Shown: positions 52,715 through 61,738 of the stretch, piece by piece | How positions within the stretch are numbered: the stretch's first letter is position 1 | Layout: every line of letters begins with the position of its first letter | NCBI GenBank assembly: GCA_025560025.1 | Contig: CP048485.1 | Location: 1,116,001-1,180,000 of the forward strand | Length of the DNA: 64,000 nucleotides | Source: Agrobacterium tumefaciens | Lineage (GTDB): Bacteria > Pseudomonadota > Alphaproteobacteria > Rhizobiales > Rhizobiaceae | Direction: 5' to 3' | The notes under the pieces: model-generated | What the model saw: the letters and a program-made list of their open reading frames with translations, nothing else | Told to the model about the DNA's origin: nothing | Database searches by the model: none | Position numbers and translations under genes: made by a program

Positions 52715-52978
52715 TCAGGCCTTCACGCGCGGTTCGCCTCCCGGCGCATAGGCAGTTTTCTGCAGGAAACGGAATATGTTGCCACATTGTGCGCAGCGGA
52801 TCATAAAATCCGTCGGGTCGCCCGAAGCGCGCTCGGTCCGAAAACCGCGCGGCATTTCATCGACGCGAAAATCGACGTTTGCGCGGCCCTTTTCATCGGA
52901 TTCCGACACCTCGGCAAACCCCTGATGGCCACATTTGGAACATTCGAGCTTCCGGGAATATCTGTCACGCGCTGCCAT
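52715..52978 (-). CDS. Small zinc-ribbon protein
   Basis: An 87-residue protein with CSKCGHQ near residue 13 and CAQCGNIF near residue 62, two CxxC pairs that would bind one zinc. The segment between is acidic and mixed. Its role is unknown. It heads a two-gene unit with the small membrane protein. Confidence 0.7.
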   Translation of the reverse strand: MAARDRYSRKLECSKCGHQGFAEVSESDEKGRANVDFRVDEMPRGFRTERASGDPTDFMIRCAQCGNIFRFLQKTAYAPGGEPRVKA

Positions 52979-53104
52979 ATGCCGTCCTTTGCTTGCATCT
53001 CATCAGGTAGCAGCGGCAAAACATCATTTCAATGGCGATCGCCGCAGGTTAAAGCTTTGCCCATCTATTTCCACGCGGGAAAACACGCCCGATGGCAAGA
53101 ACGA

Positions 53105-53836
53105 ATGTGGAAGCTCATGCACAACGAAAGACCCCTGCCTTCATCGTCCCTGATGCGGCGCTTCGCGATTATCGCCGTCATCATTCTCGTTCTCGTCGCC
53201 GCACTCAATGTGGGCATTAAATGGTATGGCGACCGGATTCTCCAGGCGACCCATACGACAGCCACCGATGAGGTGCTGATTTCAATCGGCAACGACCGGC
53301 TGACGCTTGCGAAAAACACGCTGCGCGTGCCGTCCGAACGTCAGGATGGCGAGCGCGAGCGGGTGGATCTTTATCTGACATGGCCGGAGCTCAGGGGATA
53401 TGAAGACGCCAATCGCGCTGTCTTTGACGATCCGTCACGGGCAGCGGGCCTGATTTACGTCCAGCTATCACAAAGCACGATGTCGGAGGACATGTCAGGC
53501 CGTTTCGGGCCGATTTATTCCCGGCTGACGGAAGGAGATCCGGTGCCGTTGAAGCACGGCCTGATGCTGCATCGCCTGCGCGCCGATTCCGGTTACGGCA
53601 AGGAAGTCATATTGACCGGCCGACGTGAAGGCGAAAACGACTATGTGGTCCGCTGCCTCCTGCCGCAGACACCGCAGGAAGCGACGGGCAGCGATTGCCA
53701 GAGGGATATCCACGCCGGTCAGGACCTCAGCCTGTTCTATCGTTTTTCAACCACCCTGCTGCCGCAATGGGCAAAGCTGGATGCGGATATAAAAGCTTAT
53801 GTCGAGCAGCGCCTCGTAAAAGACAGAAATCCGTGA
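53105..53836 (+). CDS. Membrane-anchored hypothetical protein
   Basis: About 243 residues from ATG 53105 (MWKLMHNERPL); ATG 53117 is an alternative. One N-terminal helix (FAIIAVIILVLVAALNVGI) anchors a large soluble part, probably periplasmic. It includes TDEVLISIGNDRLTLAKNTLRVPSER, the aromatic/charged VDLYLTWPELRGYEDANR, and two cysteines that might form a disulfide (RCLLP and DCQRD). No family assigned. It precedes an intact carboxypeptidase gene by 139 bp on the same strand. Confidence 0.7.
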   Translation: MWKLMHNERPLPSSSLMRRFAIIAVIILVLVAALNVGIKWYGDRILQATHTTATDEVLISIGNDRLTLAKNTLRVPSERQDGERERVDLYLTWPELRGYEDANRAVFDDPSRAAGLIYVQLSQSTMSEDMSGRFGPIYSRLTEGDPVPLKHGLMLHRLRADSGYGKEVILTGRREGENDYVVRCLLPQTPQEATGSDCQRDIHAGQDLSLFYRFSTTLLPQWAKLDADIKAYVEQRLVKDRNP

Positions 53837-53975
53837 CACGGCACGGAACAGATTGCGGGCGAAAAGTCGCATTTTATGGAAACCGGATACCTTTCATAAA
53901 CCACTTGGTAACGCCATCCCGATAAAGTTTCTTCCCGGAGCATTCGGGCGGGGCGTGTCCGAGCGGAACAGAAAT

Positions 53976-55469
53976 ATGCGATTGAAGAGTTCAGCAGTGT
54001 TGAAAAGTCTATCCGGGGCACTTTCGCGCAATGTAGGCGCGGCGTCTTTTGTAAGGTTTGTTGCGTTGACCCTTGCTGCGGCGTTCATAACCGCAACATC
54101 CGTGGGGACTGCGCAGGCAGAGCCGAAATATGCGGGCATCGTCATCGATGCCAAGACCGGCAAGGTTCTCTACGGCGAGGATCCCGACGGCCTGCGTTAC
54201 CCGGCATCGCTGACAAAGATGATGACGCTTTATCTGACATTCGAAGCGCTGAATACCGGACGTATCTCGCTCGATTCGAAGGTGCCCGTCTCGGCCAATG
54301 CCGCCAAGGAGCCGCCTTCCAAGCTCGGTGTGCGCGCCGGCGGCTCGATCACCGTCGAGCAGGCGATCCTTGCGCTCGTCACCCGCTCCGCCAACGACAT
54401 GGCAACCGCACTCGGTGAATATCTCGGCGGCTCGGAAGATCGTTTCGCCCGGATGATGACCGCCAAGGCCCGTGCCCTCGGCATGACCCGTACGACCTAT
54501 CGCAATGCCAACGGCCTGCCCAATACGGCGCAGATGACGACGGCACGCGACCAGGCCCGCCTCGGCATCGCCCTTCGCCAGCATTATCCGCAATATTACG
54601 GTTATTTCTCCACCCGTACCTTCAATTTCGGCAAGCAGGTCATCGGCAACCATAATCGTCTCGTCGGAACCGTAAGAGGCGTGGACGGCATCAAGACCGG
54701 TTACACCCGCGCCGCCGGCAGCAACCTTGCGACCTCGGCGCAGCTTGACGGCCGCTCCATCGTCGCCGTTGTTCTTGGTGGACGCTCCAGCGCCGCCCGC
54801 GATGCCACCATGCGCAAGCTTGTTGCCACCTACCTGCCGCAGGCATCGCGTGGCGGTAACAGCAACCTCATCGCACAGACACGGTCCGCACCGGTTGAAG
54901 AACCCGTTGCCGTGGCGGCAGCCGTTCCTTCCGTGGCAGTTGCCGCAACTGCAGCCGGCCTGCCCAATTCTGGCCCTGTGCCGCAGACCCGTTACGAAGA
55001 AGCGCCGGTTACCGCCTTCGCAGGTTCCTCTTCCAATGCAGCCGTAAAGGCCATGGAGGCCGCCACCTGGCAGAAGGGCAAGGATCCCATCAATCAGGCG
55101 CCCGTCGCACCCGATCGCAAGTTGATTACCAACTCGACCAAGGTGGACAATATCGTCACCGCATCGACCGCACCTTCGGTATCGTCTGCCCCTTCGGTTG
55201 CCGCAAAGGCAGAGGTTGCGCAGGGTGGCTGGGTGATCCAGATCGGCGCATCGCCGGATGAAAACTCCGCGCGTGGCCTGTTGCAGAACGCACAGGAGAA
55301 GGGCGGCGCCGCCCTTCGTTCCGCAAAACCCTTCACGGTCGCCTTCAGCAAGGACGGCTCCCAGATTTATCGCGCCCGTTTCGGCGGCTTTGATGGCCAG
55401 AACGCTGCGGTGAATGCATGCAATGCATTGAAAAAGAAAGGCGTCAGCTGCTGGGCGTCACTCCAGTAA
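53976..55469 (+). CDS. D-alanyl-D-alanine carboxypeptidase with C-terminal SPOR domain
   Basis: The 497-residue protein has a signal or anchor segment (residues 26-48, cut near AQA), an S11 peptidase domain with all three motifs: SLTK (Ser78, Lys81), SAN (138-140) and KTG (240-242), a long Ala/Val/Pro linker (about 290-415), and a SPOR domain (about 418-497, GGWVIQIGASPDENSARGLL). SPOR targets the enzyme to denuded septal peptidoglycan. It trims D-Ala from pentapeptides. The start at 53976 follows CGGAACAG. Confidence 0.92.
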   Translation: MRLKSSAVLKSLSGALSRNVGAASFVRFVALTLAAAFITATSVGTAQAEPKYAGIVIDAKTGKVLYGEDPDGLRYPASLTKMMTLYLTFEALNTGRISLDSKVPVSANAAKEPPSKLGVRAGGSITVEQAILALVTRSANDMATALGEYLGGSEDRFARMMTAKARALGMTRTTYRNANGLPNTAQMTTARDQARLGIALRQHYPQYYGYFSTRTFNFGKQVIGNHNRLVGTVRGVDGIKTGYTRAAGSNLATSAQLDGRSIVAVVLGGRSSAARDATMRKLVATYLPQASRGGNSNLIAQTRSAPVEEPVAVAAAVPSVAVAATAAGLPNSGPVPQTRYEEAPVTAFAGSSSNAAVKAMEAATWQKGKDPINQAPVAPDRKLITNSTKVDNIVTASTAPSVSSAPSVAAKAEVAQGGWVIQIGASPDENSARGLLQNAQEKGGAALRSAKPFTVAFSKDGSQIYRARFGGFDGQNAAVNACNALKKKGVSCWASLQ

Positions 55470-55552
55470 CAGACGTTTCCGCAGGCGGTGGTTCATTGTC
55501 GAAACATCGCCTGTCTCCTCGAATTGTGTAATGTGTAGCGAGGCTTTCCAAG

Positions 55553-55813
55553 ATGGCAGTCAACGAGAATTATTCGGACATTGCGTCTGGCAACGGGCAT
55601 GGCAGTCTGTCGGTTCTGCATCCCATTCACGAGGCGGCAATGCGTATCGCCGATCTCGGTCTCAATCGTTCCAAGGCAAAGACGCGCGATCTCGTCAGCC
55701 TGCTTCTGTCGCACGGCGCCCGCGCCTGGCGCGCCAACCAGCCGGAAGCCAGCATCCACCTTCATGTCGCACGCCGTTCAGGCCGCGCGCCGGTCCATAT
55801 ACGCATTCGTTAA
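55553..55813 (+). CDS. Small hypothetical protein
   Basis: An 86-residue cytoplasmic protein starting MAVNENYSDIASGNGHG and rich in Arg/Ala/His (SKAKTRDLVSLLLSHGARAWRANQPEAS). It ends 32 bp before a terminator shared with gyrA. The composition is normal for the genome. No family was recognised. Confidence 0.6.
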   Translation: MAVNENYSDIASGNGHGSLSVLHPIHEAAMRIADLGLNRSKAKTRDLVSLLLSHGARAWRANQPEASIHLHVARRSGRAPVHIRIR

Positions 55814-55844
55814 GACCGGACTGGCAGACAATATCCAAATAAAA

Positions 55845-55872
55845 ACCCCGCGTAGCCTGAGCTCCGCGGGGT
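55845..55872. terminator. Bidirectional terminator downstream of gyrA
   Basis: ACCCCGCG and CGCGGGGT (8 bp) around a 12-nt loop, flanked by AAAA and TTTT. It serves both gyrA on the minus strand and the small plus-strand gene. Confidence 0.85.
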
Positions 55873-55909
55873 TTTCTGTTTATCGGCAGTGAGAGAGAAA
55901 CGAGGCGGC

Positions 55910-58702
55910 TTACGCCTCGCTCTCCGGTGCCTCCGGCGTATCCGGCAGATTGTCATCGGCCTCTTCGCCATTGCCGTTTTCGCCTTCATCGTCGCCTTCC
56001 GGCTCGTTGATGCGCTCCACGGAAACCACCTTCTCATCCTTGGCGGTCGAGAAGATCGTGACACCCTTGGTCGCACGGCTGGCAATACGGATACCGTTCA
56101 CGGGTACGCGGATGAGCTGGCCGCCATCGGAAACCAGCATGATCTGGTCGCCTTCGTCGACCGGGAAAGCGGCGACAAGTTCGCCGATCTCGGCTGTCTT
56201 CGAGGTGTCGGTGGCGCGGATGCCCTTGCCGCCGCGACCCGATGTGCGGAAATCGTAAGAAGACGAGCGTTTGCCGAAGCCCTTCACGGAAACCGTCAGC
56301 ACGAATTCTTCGCGCGCCTTCAGCTCCTGATAACGCTCTTCACTGAGCTCGCCCTCTTCCGTCACTTCCTCGCCAACCAGTGCGATATCATCCTCATCGA
56401 CGCCAGCGGCGCGCCGCTCGGTAGCCGAACGCTTGAGGTAGGCGGCGCGCTCCCACGGTTCAGCCTCCACGTGACCCACAATGGTCATGGAGATGATGCG
56501 GTCGCCTTCGGCCATGTTGATGCCACGCACGCCGACGGAGTTACGGCCTGCAAAGACGCGCACATCGTCCACGGGGAAGCGGATGCACTGCCCGAGCGCG
56601 GTCGTCAGAAGCACGTCGTCGCGGTCGGTACAGGTTTCGACGGAGAGGATTTCATCGCCCTCCTCATCGAGCTTCATGGCAATCTTGCCATTGCGGTTGA
56701 CCTGCACGAAATCGCCGAGCTTGTTGCGGCGAACCGTGCCGCGTGTCGTCGAGAACATCACATCCAGCGTTTCCCAGGTCGTTTCGTCCTCGGGCAACGG
56801 CATGATGGTGGTGATGCGCTCGCCTGGCTCCAGCGGCAGCATGTTGATGAGGGCCTTGCCCTTGGATTGCGGCGTGCCGATCGGCAGGCGCCAGACCTTT
56901 TCCTTGTACACGATACCGCGCGAGGAGAAGAACAGCACCGGCGTATGCGTATTCGCAACGAAGAGACGGTTGACGAAATCTTCGTCGCGTGTCGCCATGC
57001 CGGAACGGCCCTTGCCGCCGCGACGCTGCGCCCGGTAAGTGGTCAGCGGCACGCGCTTGATGTAGCCGAGATGCGAAACGGTAACGACCATGTCTTCGCG
57101 GGCGATGAGATCTTCATCGTCCATATCAGGACCGCCCTCGACGATCTCGGACCGGCGCGGCGTGCCGAATTCGTCGCGGATGGCGCCAAGCTCGTCCTTG
57201 ACGATCTGCATGATGCGCAGGCGCGACGACAGGATTTCGAGATATTCGCTGATTTCCGCGCCGATCTTGTTCAGCTCGTCGCCGATTTCATCGCGGCCAA
57301 GCGCGGTGAGGCGGGCAAGGCGCAATTCGAGAATGGCGCGCGCCTGCTCTTCAGAGAGATTGTAGGTACCGTCATCATTGATGCGGTGCCGCGGATCGTC
57401 GATCAGACGGATCAGGCTTTCCACATCCCGCGCCGGCCAGCGCCGCGTCATCAGCTCTTCACGGGCCGAAGCCGGATCGGGAGCATGACGGATGACTCGG
57501 ATGACCTCGTCGATATTGGCGACCGAAATCGCCAGACCGACCAACACATGCGCACGATCGCGCGCCTTGCGCAGCAGGTACTTGGTGCGGCGGCTGACGA
57601 CTTCCTCACGGAAGGACACGAAAGCGCGCAGCATGTCGAGCAGCGTCATCTGCTCCGGCTTGCCGCCGTTCAGCGCCACCATATTGCAGCCGAAGGAGGT
57701 CTGCAGCGGCGTGTAGCGATAAAGCTGGTTCAGGATGACATCGGCATTGGCGTCGCGCTTCAGCTCGATGACAACGCGGTAACCCTGACGGTCGGATTCG
57801 TCGCGCAGGTCGGAAATGCCCTCGATGCGCTTTTCCTTGACCAGCTCGGCCATCTTCTCGATCATCGACGACTTGTTCACCTGATAGGGAACTTCCGTGA
57901 TGATGATCTGCTCGCGGTCGCCGCGCATCGGTTCGATGGTCGCACGACCGCGCATGATGACCGAACCGCGGCCCGTCTCGTAAGCCGAGCGGATGCCGGA
58001 ACGGCCCATGATCAGCGCGCCGGTCGGGAAATCCGGGCCGGGAATGATCTGCATCAGTTCCGGCAGCTCGATCGCCGGATTTTCGATCAGCGCGATACAG
58101 CCGTCGATGACCTCGGAGAGATTGTGCGGCGGAATATTGGTGGCCATGCCGACGGCGATGCCGCCTGCGCCGTTGACCAGCAGGTTCGGGAACTTGGCCG
58201 GAATGACGACCGGCTCCTGCAGGGTGCCGTCATAGTTGTCGCGGAAATCGACCGTTTCCTTGTCGAGGTCGTCGAGCAGCGAATGCGCGGCCTTTTCGAG
58301 GCGGCATTCGGTATAACGTTCGGCCGCCGGCGGATCGCCATCGATGGAGCCAAAATTGCCCTGCCCGTCGATCAGCGGCAGACGCAGCGACCAGTCCTGC
58401 GCCATACGCGCCAGTGCATCATAGATCGCCGAATTGCCGTGCGGATGGAATTTACCCATCACGTCACCGGTGACGCGGGCGCATTTGACGTATTTCTTGT
58501 TCCAGTCGATGCCAAGTTCGGACATGCCGTAAAGAATACGGCGATGAACCGGCTTCAGACCATCACGGACATCGGGAAGCGCGCGGGAGACGATGACGCT
58601 CATGGCGTAATCGAGATACGACCGCTGCATTTCCTCCATGATGGAAATCGGTTCAATACCTGGCGGAAGCTTTCCGCCGCCGGGGGGGCTCTGGTCAGTC
58701 AA
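55910..58702 (-). CDS. gyrA: DNA gyrase subunit A
   Basis: The 930-residue protein has the N-terminal breakage-reunion domain with [42 protein letters not shown] (quinolone region; Ser and Asp retained at the positions linked to resistance) and the catalytic tyrosine in AERYTECRL. Six C-terminal beta-pinwheel repeats follow, including the GyrA-box-like [12 protein letters not shown] Gly/Glu-rich acidic tail ends it. The start is a TTG (58702). It introduces negative supercoils with GyrB, which is not in the window. Confidence 0.97.
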   Translation of the reverse strand: MTDQSPPGGGKLPPGIEPISIMEEMQRSYLDYAMSVIVSRALPDVRDGLKPVHRRILYGMSELGIDWNKKYVKCARVTGDVMGKFHPHGNSAIYDALARMAQDWSLRLPLIDGQGNFGSIDGDPPAAERYTECRLEKAAHSLLDDLDKETVDFRDNYDGTLQEPVVIPAKFPNLLVNGAGGIAVGMATNIPPHNLSEVIDGCIALIENPAIELPELMQIIPGPDFPTGALIMGRSGIRSAYETGRGSVIMRGRATIEPMRGDREQIIITEVPYQVNKSSMIEKMAELVKEKRIEGISDLRDESDRQGYRVVIELKRDANADVILNQLYRYTPLQTSFGCNMVALNGGKPEQMTLLDMLRAFVSFREEVVSRRTKYLLRKARDRAHVLVGLAISVANIDEVIRVIRHAPDPASAREELMTRRWPARDVESLIRLIDDPRHRINDDGTYNLSEEQARAILELRLARLTALGRDEIGDELNKIGAEISEYLEILSSRLRIMQIVKDELGAIRDEFGTPRRSEIVEGGPDMDDEDLIAREDMVVTVSHLGYIKRVPLTTYRAQRRGGKGRSGMATRDEDFVNRLFVANTHTPVLFFSSRGIVYKEKVWRLPIGTPQSKGKALINMLPLEPGERITTIMPLPEDETTWETLDVMFSTTRGTVRRNKLGDFVQVNRNGKIAMKLDEEGDEILSVETCTDRDDVLLTTALGQCIRFPVDDVRVFAGRNSVGVRGINMAEGDRIISMTIVGHVEAEPWERAAYLKRSATERRAAGVDEDDIALVGEEVTEEGELSEERYQELKAREEFVLTVSVKGFGKRSSSYDFRTSGRGGKGIRATDTSKTAEIGELVAAFPVDEGDQIMLVSDGGQLIRVPVNGIRIASRATKGVTIFSTAKDEKVVSVERINEPEGDDEGENGNGEEADDNLPDTPEAPESEA

Positions 58703-58919
58703 AACGGATCACATTCTCTGTTAAGAATCGGATGGATTTTTATAGCGGAAACAGCCACGTTAAGCCAATTTCCCGGCGAGTTTTGAACAGTCTTTTGCGT
58801 CATTTGCAAGACATACACCGCTTTTCGCCATTTAGCTTGGCAAAAGCGCCGCCGCTCCCTTTCAATGCAGGCGCGACTTGCGTAGGCTCAGGCACAAAAA
58901 GGCAAAAAGCGGGGAAAAA

Positions 58920-59549
58920 ATGGCCAGCAGCGAAATCCTCATCAACGCGCTTACCACACTTCTGGTCACCCTCGATCCGCCCGGTCTCGCGCCCGTATTC
59001 CTTGCGCTCACCACCGGCATGACGCGCGGCCAGCGCAGTCAGGTGGCGCTGCGCGGCTCGCTGATCGCCTTTGGCATTCTCGCCGTCTTCGCCCTGTTCG
59101 GTCTTACCATTCTCAACCTGCTCGGCATTTCGCTCGGTGCCTTCCGCATCGCCGGTGGCCTGCTGCTGTTCTGGATTTCCTTCGAGATGATTTTCGAGAA
59201 ACGCCAGGAGCGCAAGGAAAAGACCTCCGAGATCGCCATCACCAAGGATCACCTGCACAATCTGGCGGTCTTTCCGCTCGCTTTGCCGCTGATTGCCGGG
59301 CCGGGCGCCATTTCCGCCACGGTGCTTTTGGCCGGCACGATGAAGACGACACTCGAAATGGTCGTGCTCATTCTCATCCTCGCTTTCGCCATGGCCCTCG
59401 TCTATGCCGTTCTGATCGTGTCTGAGCGCATGGACCGCTTTCTCGGCAATACCGGCCGCGCGATCCTCACAAGGTTGCTTGGCGTCCTGCTCGCAGCCCT
59501 TTCCGTGCAATTCGTGGTCGACGGAATAAAGTCAGCCTTCGGCTTCTGA
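58920..59549 (+). CDS. MarC-family inner-membrane protein
   Basis: The 209-residue protein has six predicted membrane helices and MarC signatures TLDPPGLAPVFLALT at the start and FPLALPLIAGPGAISATVLL in the middle. GGGGA lies 6 nt upstream of the ATG. The family's transport substrate is unknown. It was once linked to multidrug resistance, but that has been doubted. It is monocistronic, divergent from gyrA. Confidence 0.88.
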   Translation: MASSEILINALTTLLVTLDPPGLAPVFLALTTGMTRGQRSQVALRGSLIAFGILAVFALFGLTILNLLGISLGAFRIAGGLLLFWISFEMIFEKRQERKEKTSEIAITKDHLHNLAVFPLALPLIAGPGAISATVLLAGTMKTTLEMVVLILILAFAMALVYAVLIVSERMDRFLGNTGRAILTRLLGVLLAALSVQFVVDGIKSAFGF

Positions 59550-59679
59550 GCTGCCGCCCGTCTTGACGCCCGTGCAACAAAAACCTGCGACGGGCGGAAA
59601 TTGCGGAAAATCCGTCCTTTAAATCCGGGGTCAGCCTCGGCTAAAAGAGGTGTGTTCTTCGGATTCGAAAGTTTTCTCC

Positions 59680-60828
59680 ATGCGATCCACGCTGCGCCGC
59701 CTCATCCCGGATGCCGCTCCCGTCAGTCAGAGGGAAAGGCTGCGTGCCGCAACCGGCGCTTTTGTCGGCATCTTGCTGACCGGGCTTCTGGGCAGCCTCG
59801 CTTTCCGCTTCGACCCCACCCTGCCCGCCATGATCGCCCCGATGGGCGCCTCCGCGGTGCTTCTCTTCGCCGTGCCCTCCAGCCCGCTGGCGCAACCCTG
59901 GTCCATCCTCTGCGGCAATCTCGTTTCGGCTTTCGTGGGCGTGACGGCGGCGCTTCTCGTCCCGGATGTCTTCCTTGCCAGCGCGCTCGCCATCGGCCTT
60001 GCCATTGCCGCCATGATGGCGCTGCGCTGCCTGCACCCGCCAAGCGGCGCGGTGGCGTTGACCGCCGTTCTTGGCGGCCCCGCCGTGCACAGCCTCGGTT
60101 ATGGTTTTCTCCTGTGGCCCGTCGCCGGAAACTCGCTGATCCTTCTTGCCCTCGCACTCGCCTACAACAATGCCACCGGCCGCGCCTATCCTCACGGTCT
60201 GAAGCTGGGAAAGGCGAGCCATGGGACGGCAGACCCGACGCCAATTCAGAAAATCGGCTTTTCCTCGACCGATCTCGATGAGGTGCTGAAGGAATATGAC
60301 GAGATTCTGGATATAGACCGCGACGATCTCGAGACCATCCTGCGCAGGACCGAACTGCGCTCCTGGCGTCGTCGCGCCCTTCATCTCGATTGCGAAAGCA
60401 TCATGTCACGCGATGTCGTCGGCGTCGCCCCTGATGATAGCCTGCGCCACGCCCATGCGCTGATGCGCAACCGTCATTTCAAGGCGCTGCCTGTCACCAA
60501 TGACCGCGCCGAAATCGTCGGCATCGTCACCCAGACGGATTTTCTGGAAAAGGCGAGCTGGAGAAACGGCCGCCCCTCCATCGGTTTCCTGCAGCGGCTG
60601 CGTCTTATCCTTACAGGGGCAAGCGCCCCCAACGATACCGTGAAAGACATCATGACATCGCCGGTCAGAACCGTGCGGCCTGAAACCGCAATCGAGGAGG
60701 CCATCATCCGCTTTGCGGAAGAAGGGCTGCATTACCTGCCGGTGATCGACGCCAACGGCAAGATGGTCGGCATTATATCGCAATCCGATGTCATGGTCGC
60801 GATGCTGGCGGATAAGGCTGCGGCATAA
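59680..60828 (+). CDS. HPP-family membrane protein fused to two CBS domains
   Basis: The 382-residue protein has a four-helix HPP domain (residues 20-165) with MIAPMGASAVLLFAVPSSPLAQPW and CLHPPSGAVALTAVLGGP, the HPP motif itself. A charged linker and a pair of CBS domains follow (about 235-380, IMSRDVVGVAPDDSLRHA and IMTSPVRTVRPETAIEEA). HPP proteins have been connected with nitrite transport in plants and cyanobacteria. The CBS pair probably senses an adenosyl ligand. It is monocistronic. Confidence 0.87.
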   Translation: MRSTLRRLIPDAAPVSQRERLRAATGAFVGILLTGLLGSLAFRFDPTLPAMIAPMGASAVLLFAVPSSPLAQPWSILCGNLVSAFVGVTAALLVPDVFLASALAIGLAIAAMMALRCLHPPSGAVALTAVLGGPAVHSLGYGFLLWPVAGNSLILLALALAYNNATGRAYPHGLKLGKASHGTADPTPIQKIGFSSTDLDEVLKEYDEILDIDRDDLETILRRTELRSWRRRALHLDCESIMSRDVVGVAPDDSLRHAHALMRNRHFKALPVTNDRAEIVGIVTQTDFLEKASWRNGRPSIGFLQRLRLILTGASAPNDTVKDIMTSPVRTVRPETAIEEAIIRFAEEGLHYLPVIDANGKMVGIISQSDVMVAMLADKAAA

Positions 60829-60845
60829 ACAGCCGCAACCTCAAT

Positions 60846-60871
60846 GCGGGCGGCAGCTTCGCTACGCCCGC
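60846..60871. terminator. Possible terminator between the HPP-CBS gene and ssb
   Basis: GCGGGCG and CGCCCGC pair around a 12-nt loop in the 64-bp gap between convergent stop codons. No proper T-run follows. Confidence 0.4.
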
Positions 60872-60892
60872 CTTCTCTCATTCGCCGTCCGC

Positions 60893-61432
60893 TCAGAACG
60901 GAATATCGTCGTCCATGTCGTTGGAGAAGCCGCCGGAGGGCTGGCCGCCGCCACGCGAAGAGCCGCCGCGCGACGACGACTGCTGGTCGTAGCCACCACC
61001 GTAATTGCCACCGCCGCCGCTGCCATAATCGCCGCCGCCGAAGTCTCCGCCGCCGCTACGGCCACCGCCGCCGCCCTCGCCGCGACCATCAAGCATGGTC
61101 AGCGTGGAGTTGAAACCCTGCAGCACGATTTCGGTGGAGTAACGGTCGTTACCGGTCTGGTCCTGCCACTTGCGTGTCTGCAACTGGCCCTCGATGTAGA
61201 GCTTGGCGCCCTTCTTCACATATTGCTCGACGACCTTGCACAGGCCTTCGTTGAACACAACGACCGTGTGCCATTCGGTTTTTTCCTTGCGCTCGCCGCT
61301 ATTGCGGTCCCGCCAGCTTTCGGAGGTGGCGATGCGCAGGTTGGCGATCGGACGGCCGTCCTGGGTCCGGCGGATTTCGGGATCGGCGCCAACATTTCCG
61401 ATCAGAATTACCTTGTTTACGCTACCAGCCAT
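60893..61432 (-). CDS. ssb: Single-stranded DNA-binding protein
   Basis: The 179-residue SSB starts [15 protein letters not shown], has the OB fold in residues 1-110 ([25 protein letters not shown]), a Gly-rich linker and the acidic tip DMDDDIPF that recruits partner proteins. It coats single-stranded DNA during replication and repair. It is divergent from uvrA with a LexA box between them, so both probably belong to the SOS regulon. Confidence 0.96.
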   Translation of the reverse strand: MAGSVNKVILIGNVGADPEIRRTQDGRPIANLRIATSESWRDRNSGERKEKTEWHTVVVFNEGLCKVVEQYVKKGAKLYIEGQLQTRKWQDQTGNDRYSTEIVLQGFNSTLTMLDGRGEGGGGGRSGGGDFGGGDYGSGGGGNYGGGYDQQSSSRGGSSRGGGQPSGGFSNDMDDDIPF

Positions 61433-61738
61433 CTCGTCATCCTGTCCGCCGGCCATCATGACCGGCAATTGCATTTCAAAAAATTCGGCACACAATAACC
61501 GCCACGGGCATTAAAAGGCACCGCAACAGGGGAACTATCCACAGCGAATAATCTTGAGTGTCCCGAAGGGATATTCGTACTTGCTATTTGTTCCTTTTTT
61601 GTTCTATTAAATCGTGAAATTCGAGTCAAGTGAGCCGAAAAGCCGCCGACTATAGGGAATAGACCTCGACACGTCCGGCTGCGTCACTACATAAGGGCGC
61701 GCCGCCATCAAGCCTGTTATTTTTGTCCGAGCCTTGTC
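61433..61738. other. 306-bp divergent region between ssb and uvrA
   Basis: Contains the LexA box and presumably both promoters. The AT-rich centre includes TTTTTTGTTCTATTAAATCG. No gene or other repeat was seen. Confidence 0.6.
61590..61604. promoter_or_regulatory. LexA (SOS) box, GTTC-N7-GTTC
   Basis: Exact match to the alphaproteobacterial LexA operator, a direct repeat GTTC (61590-61593), 7 nt, GTTC (61601-61604). It is 158 bp from the ssb start and 135 bp from the uvrA start, and may serve both. Confidence 0.88.

Noticed and set aside
55889..58786. 965-codon open frame antisense to gyrA
   Set aside because: It mirrors gyrA in a high-GC genome, is Arg/Ala/His-rich, has no ribosome site and shows no domain. 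gyrA is unmistakable on the other strand.
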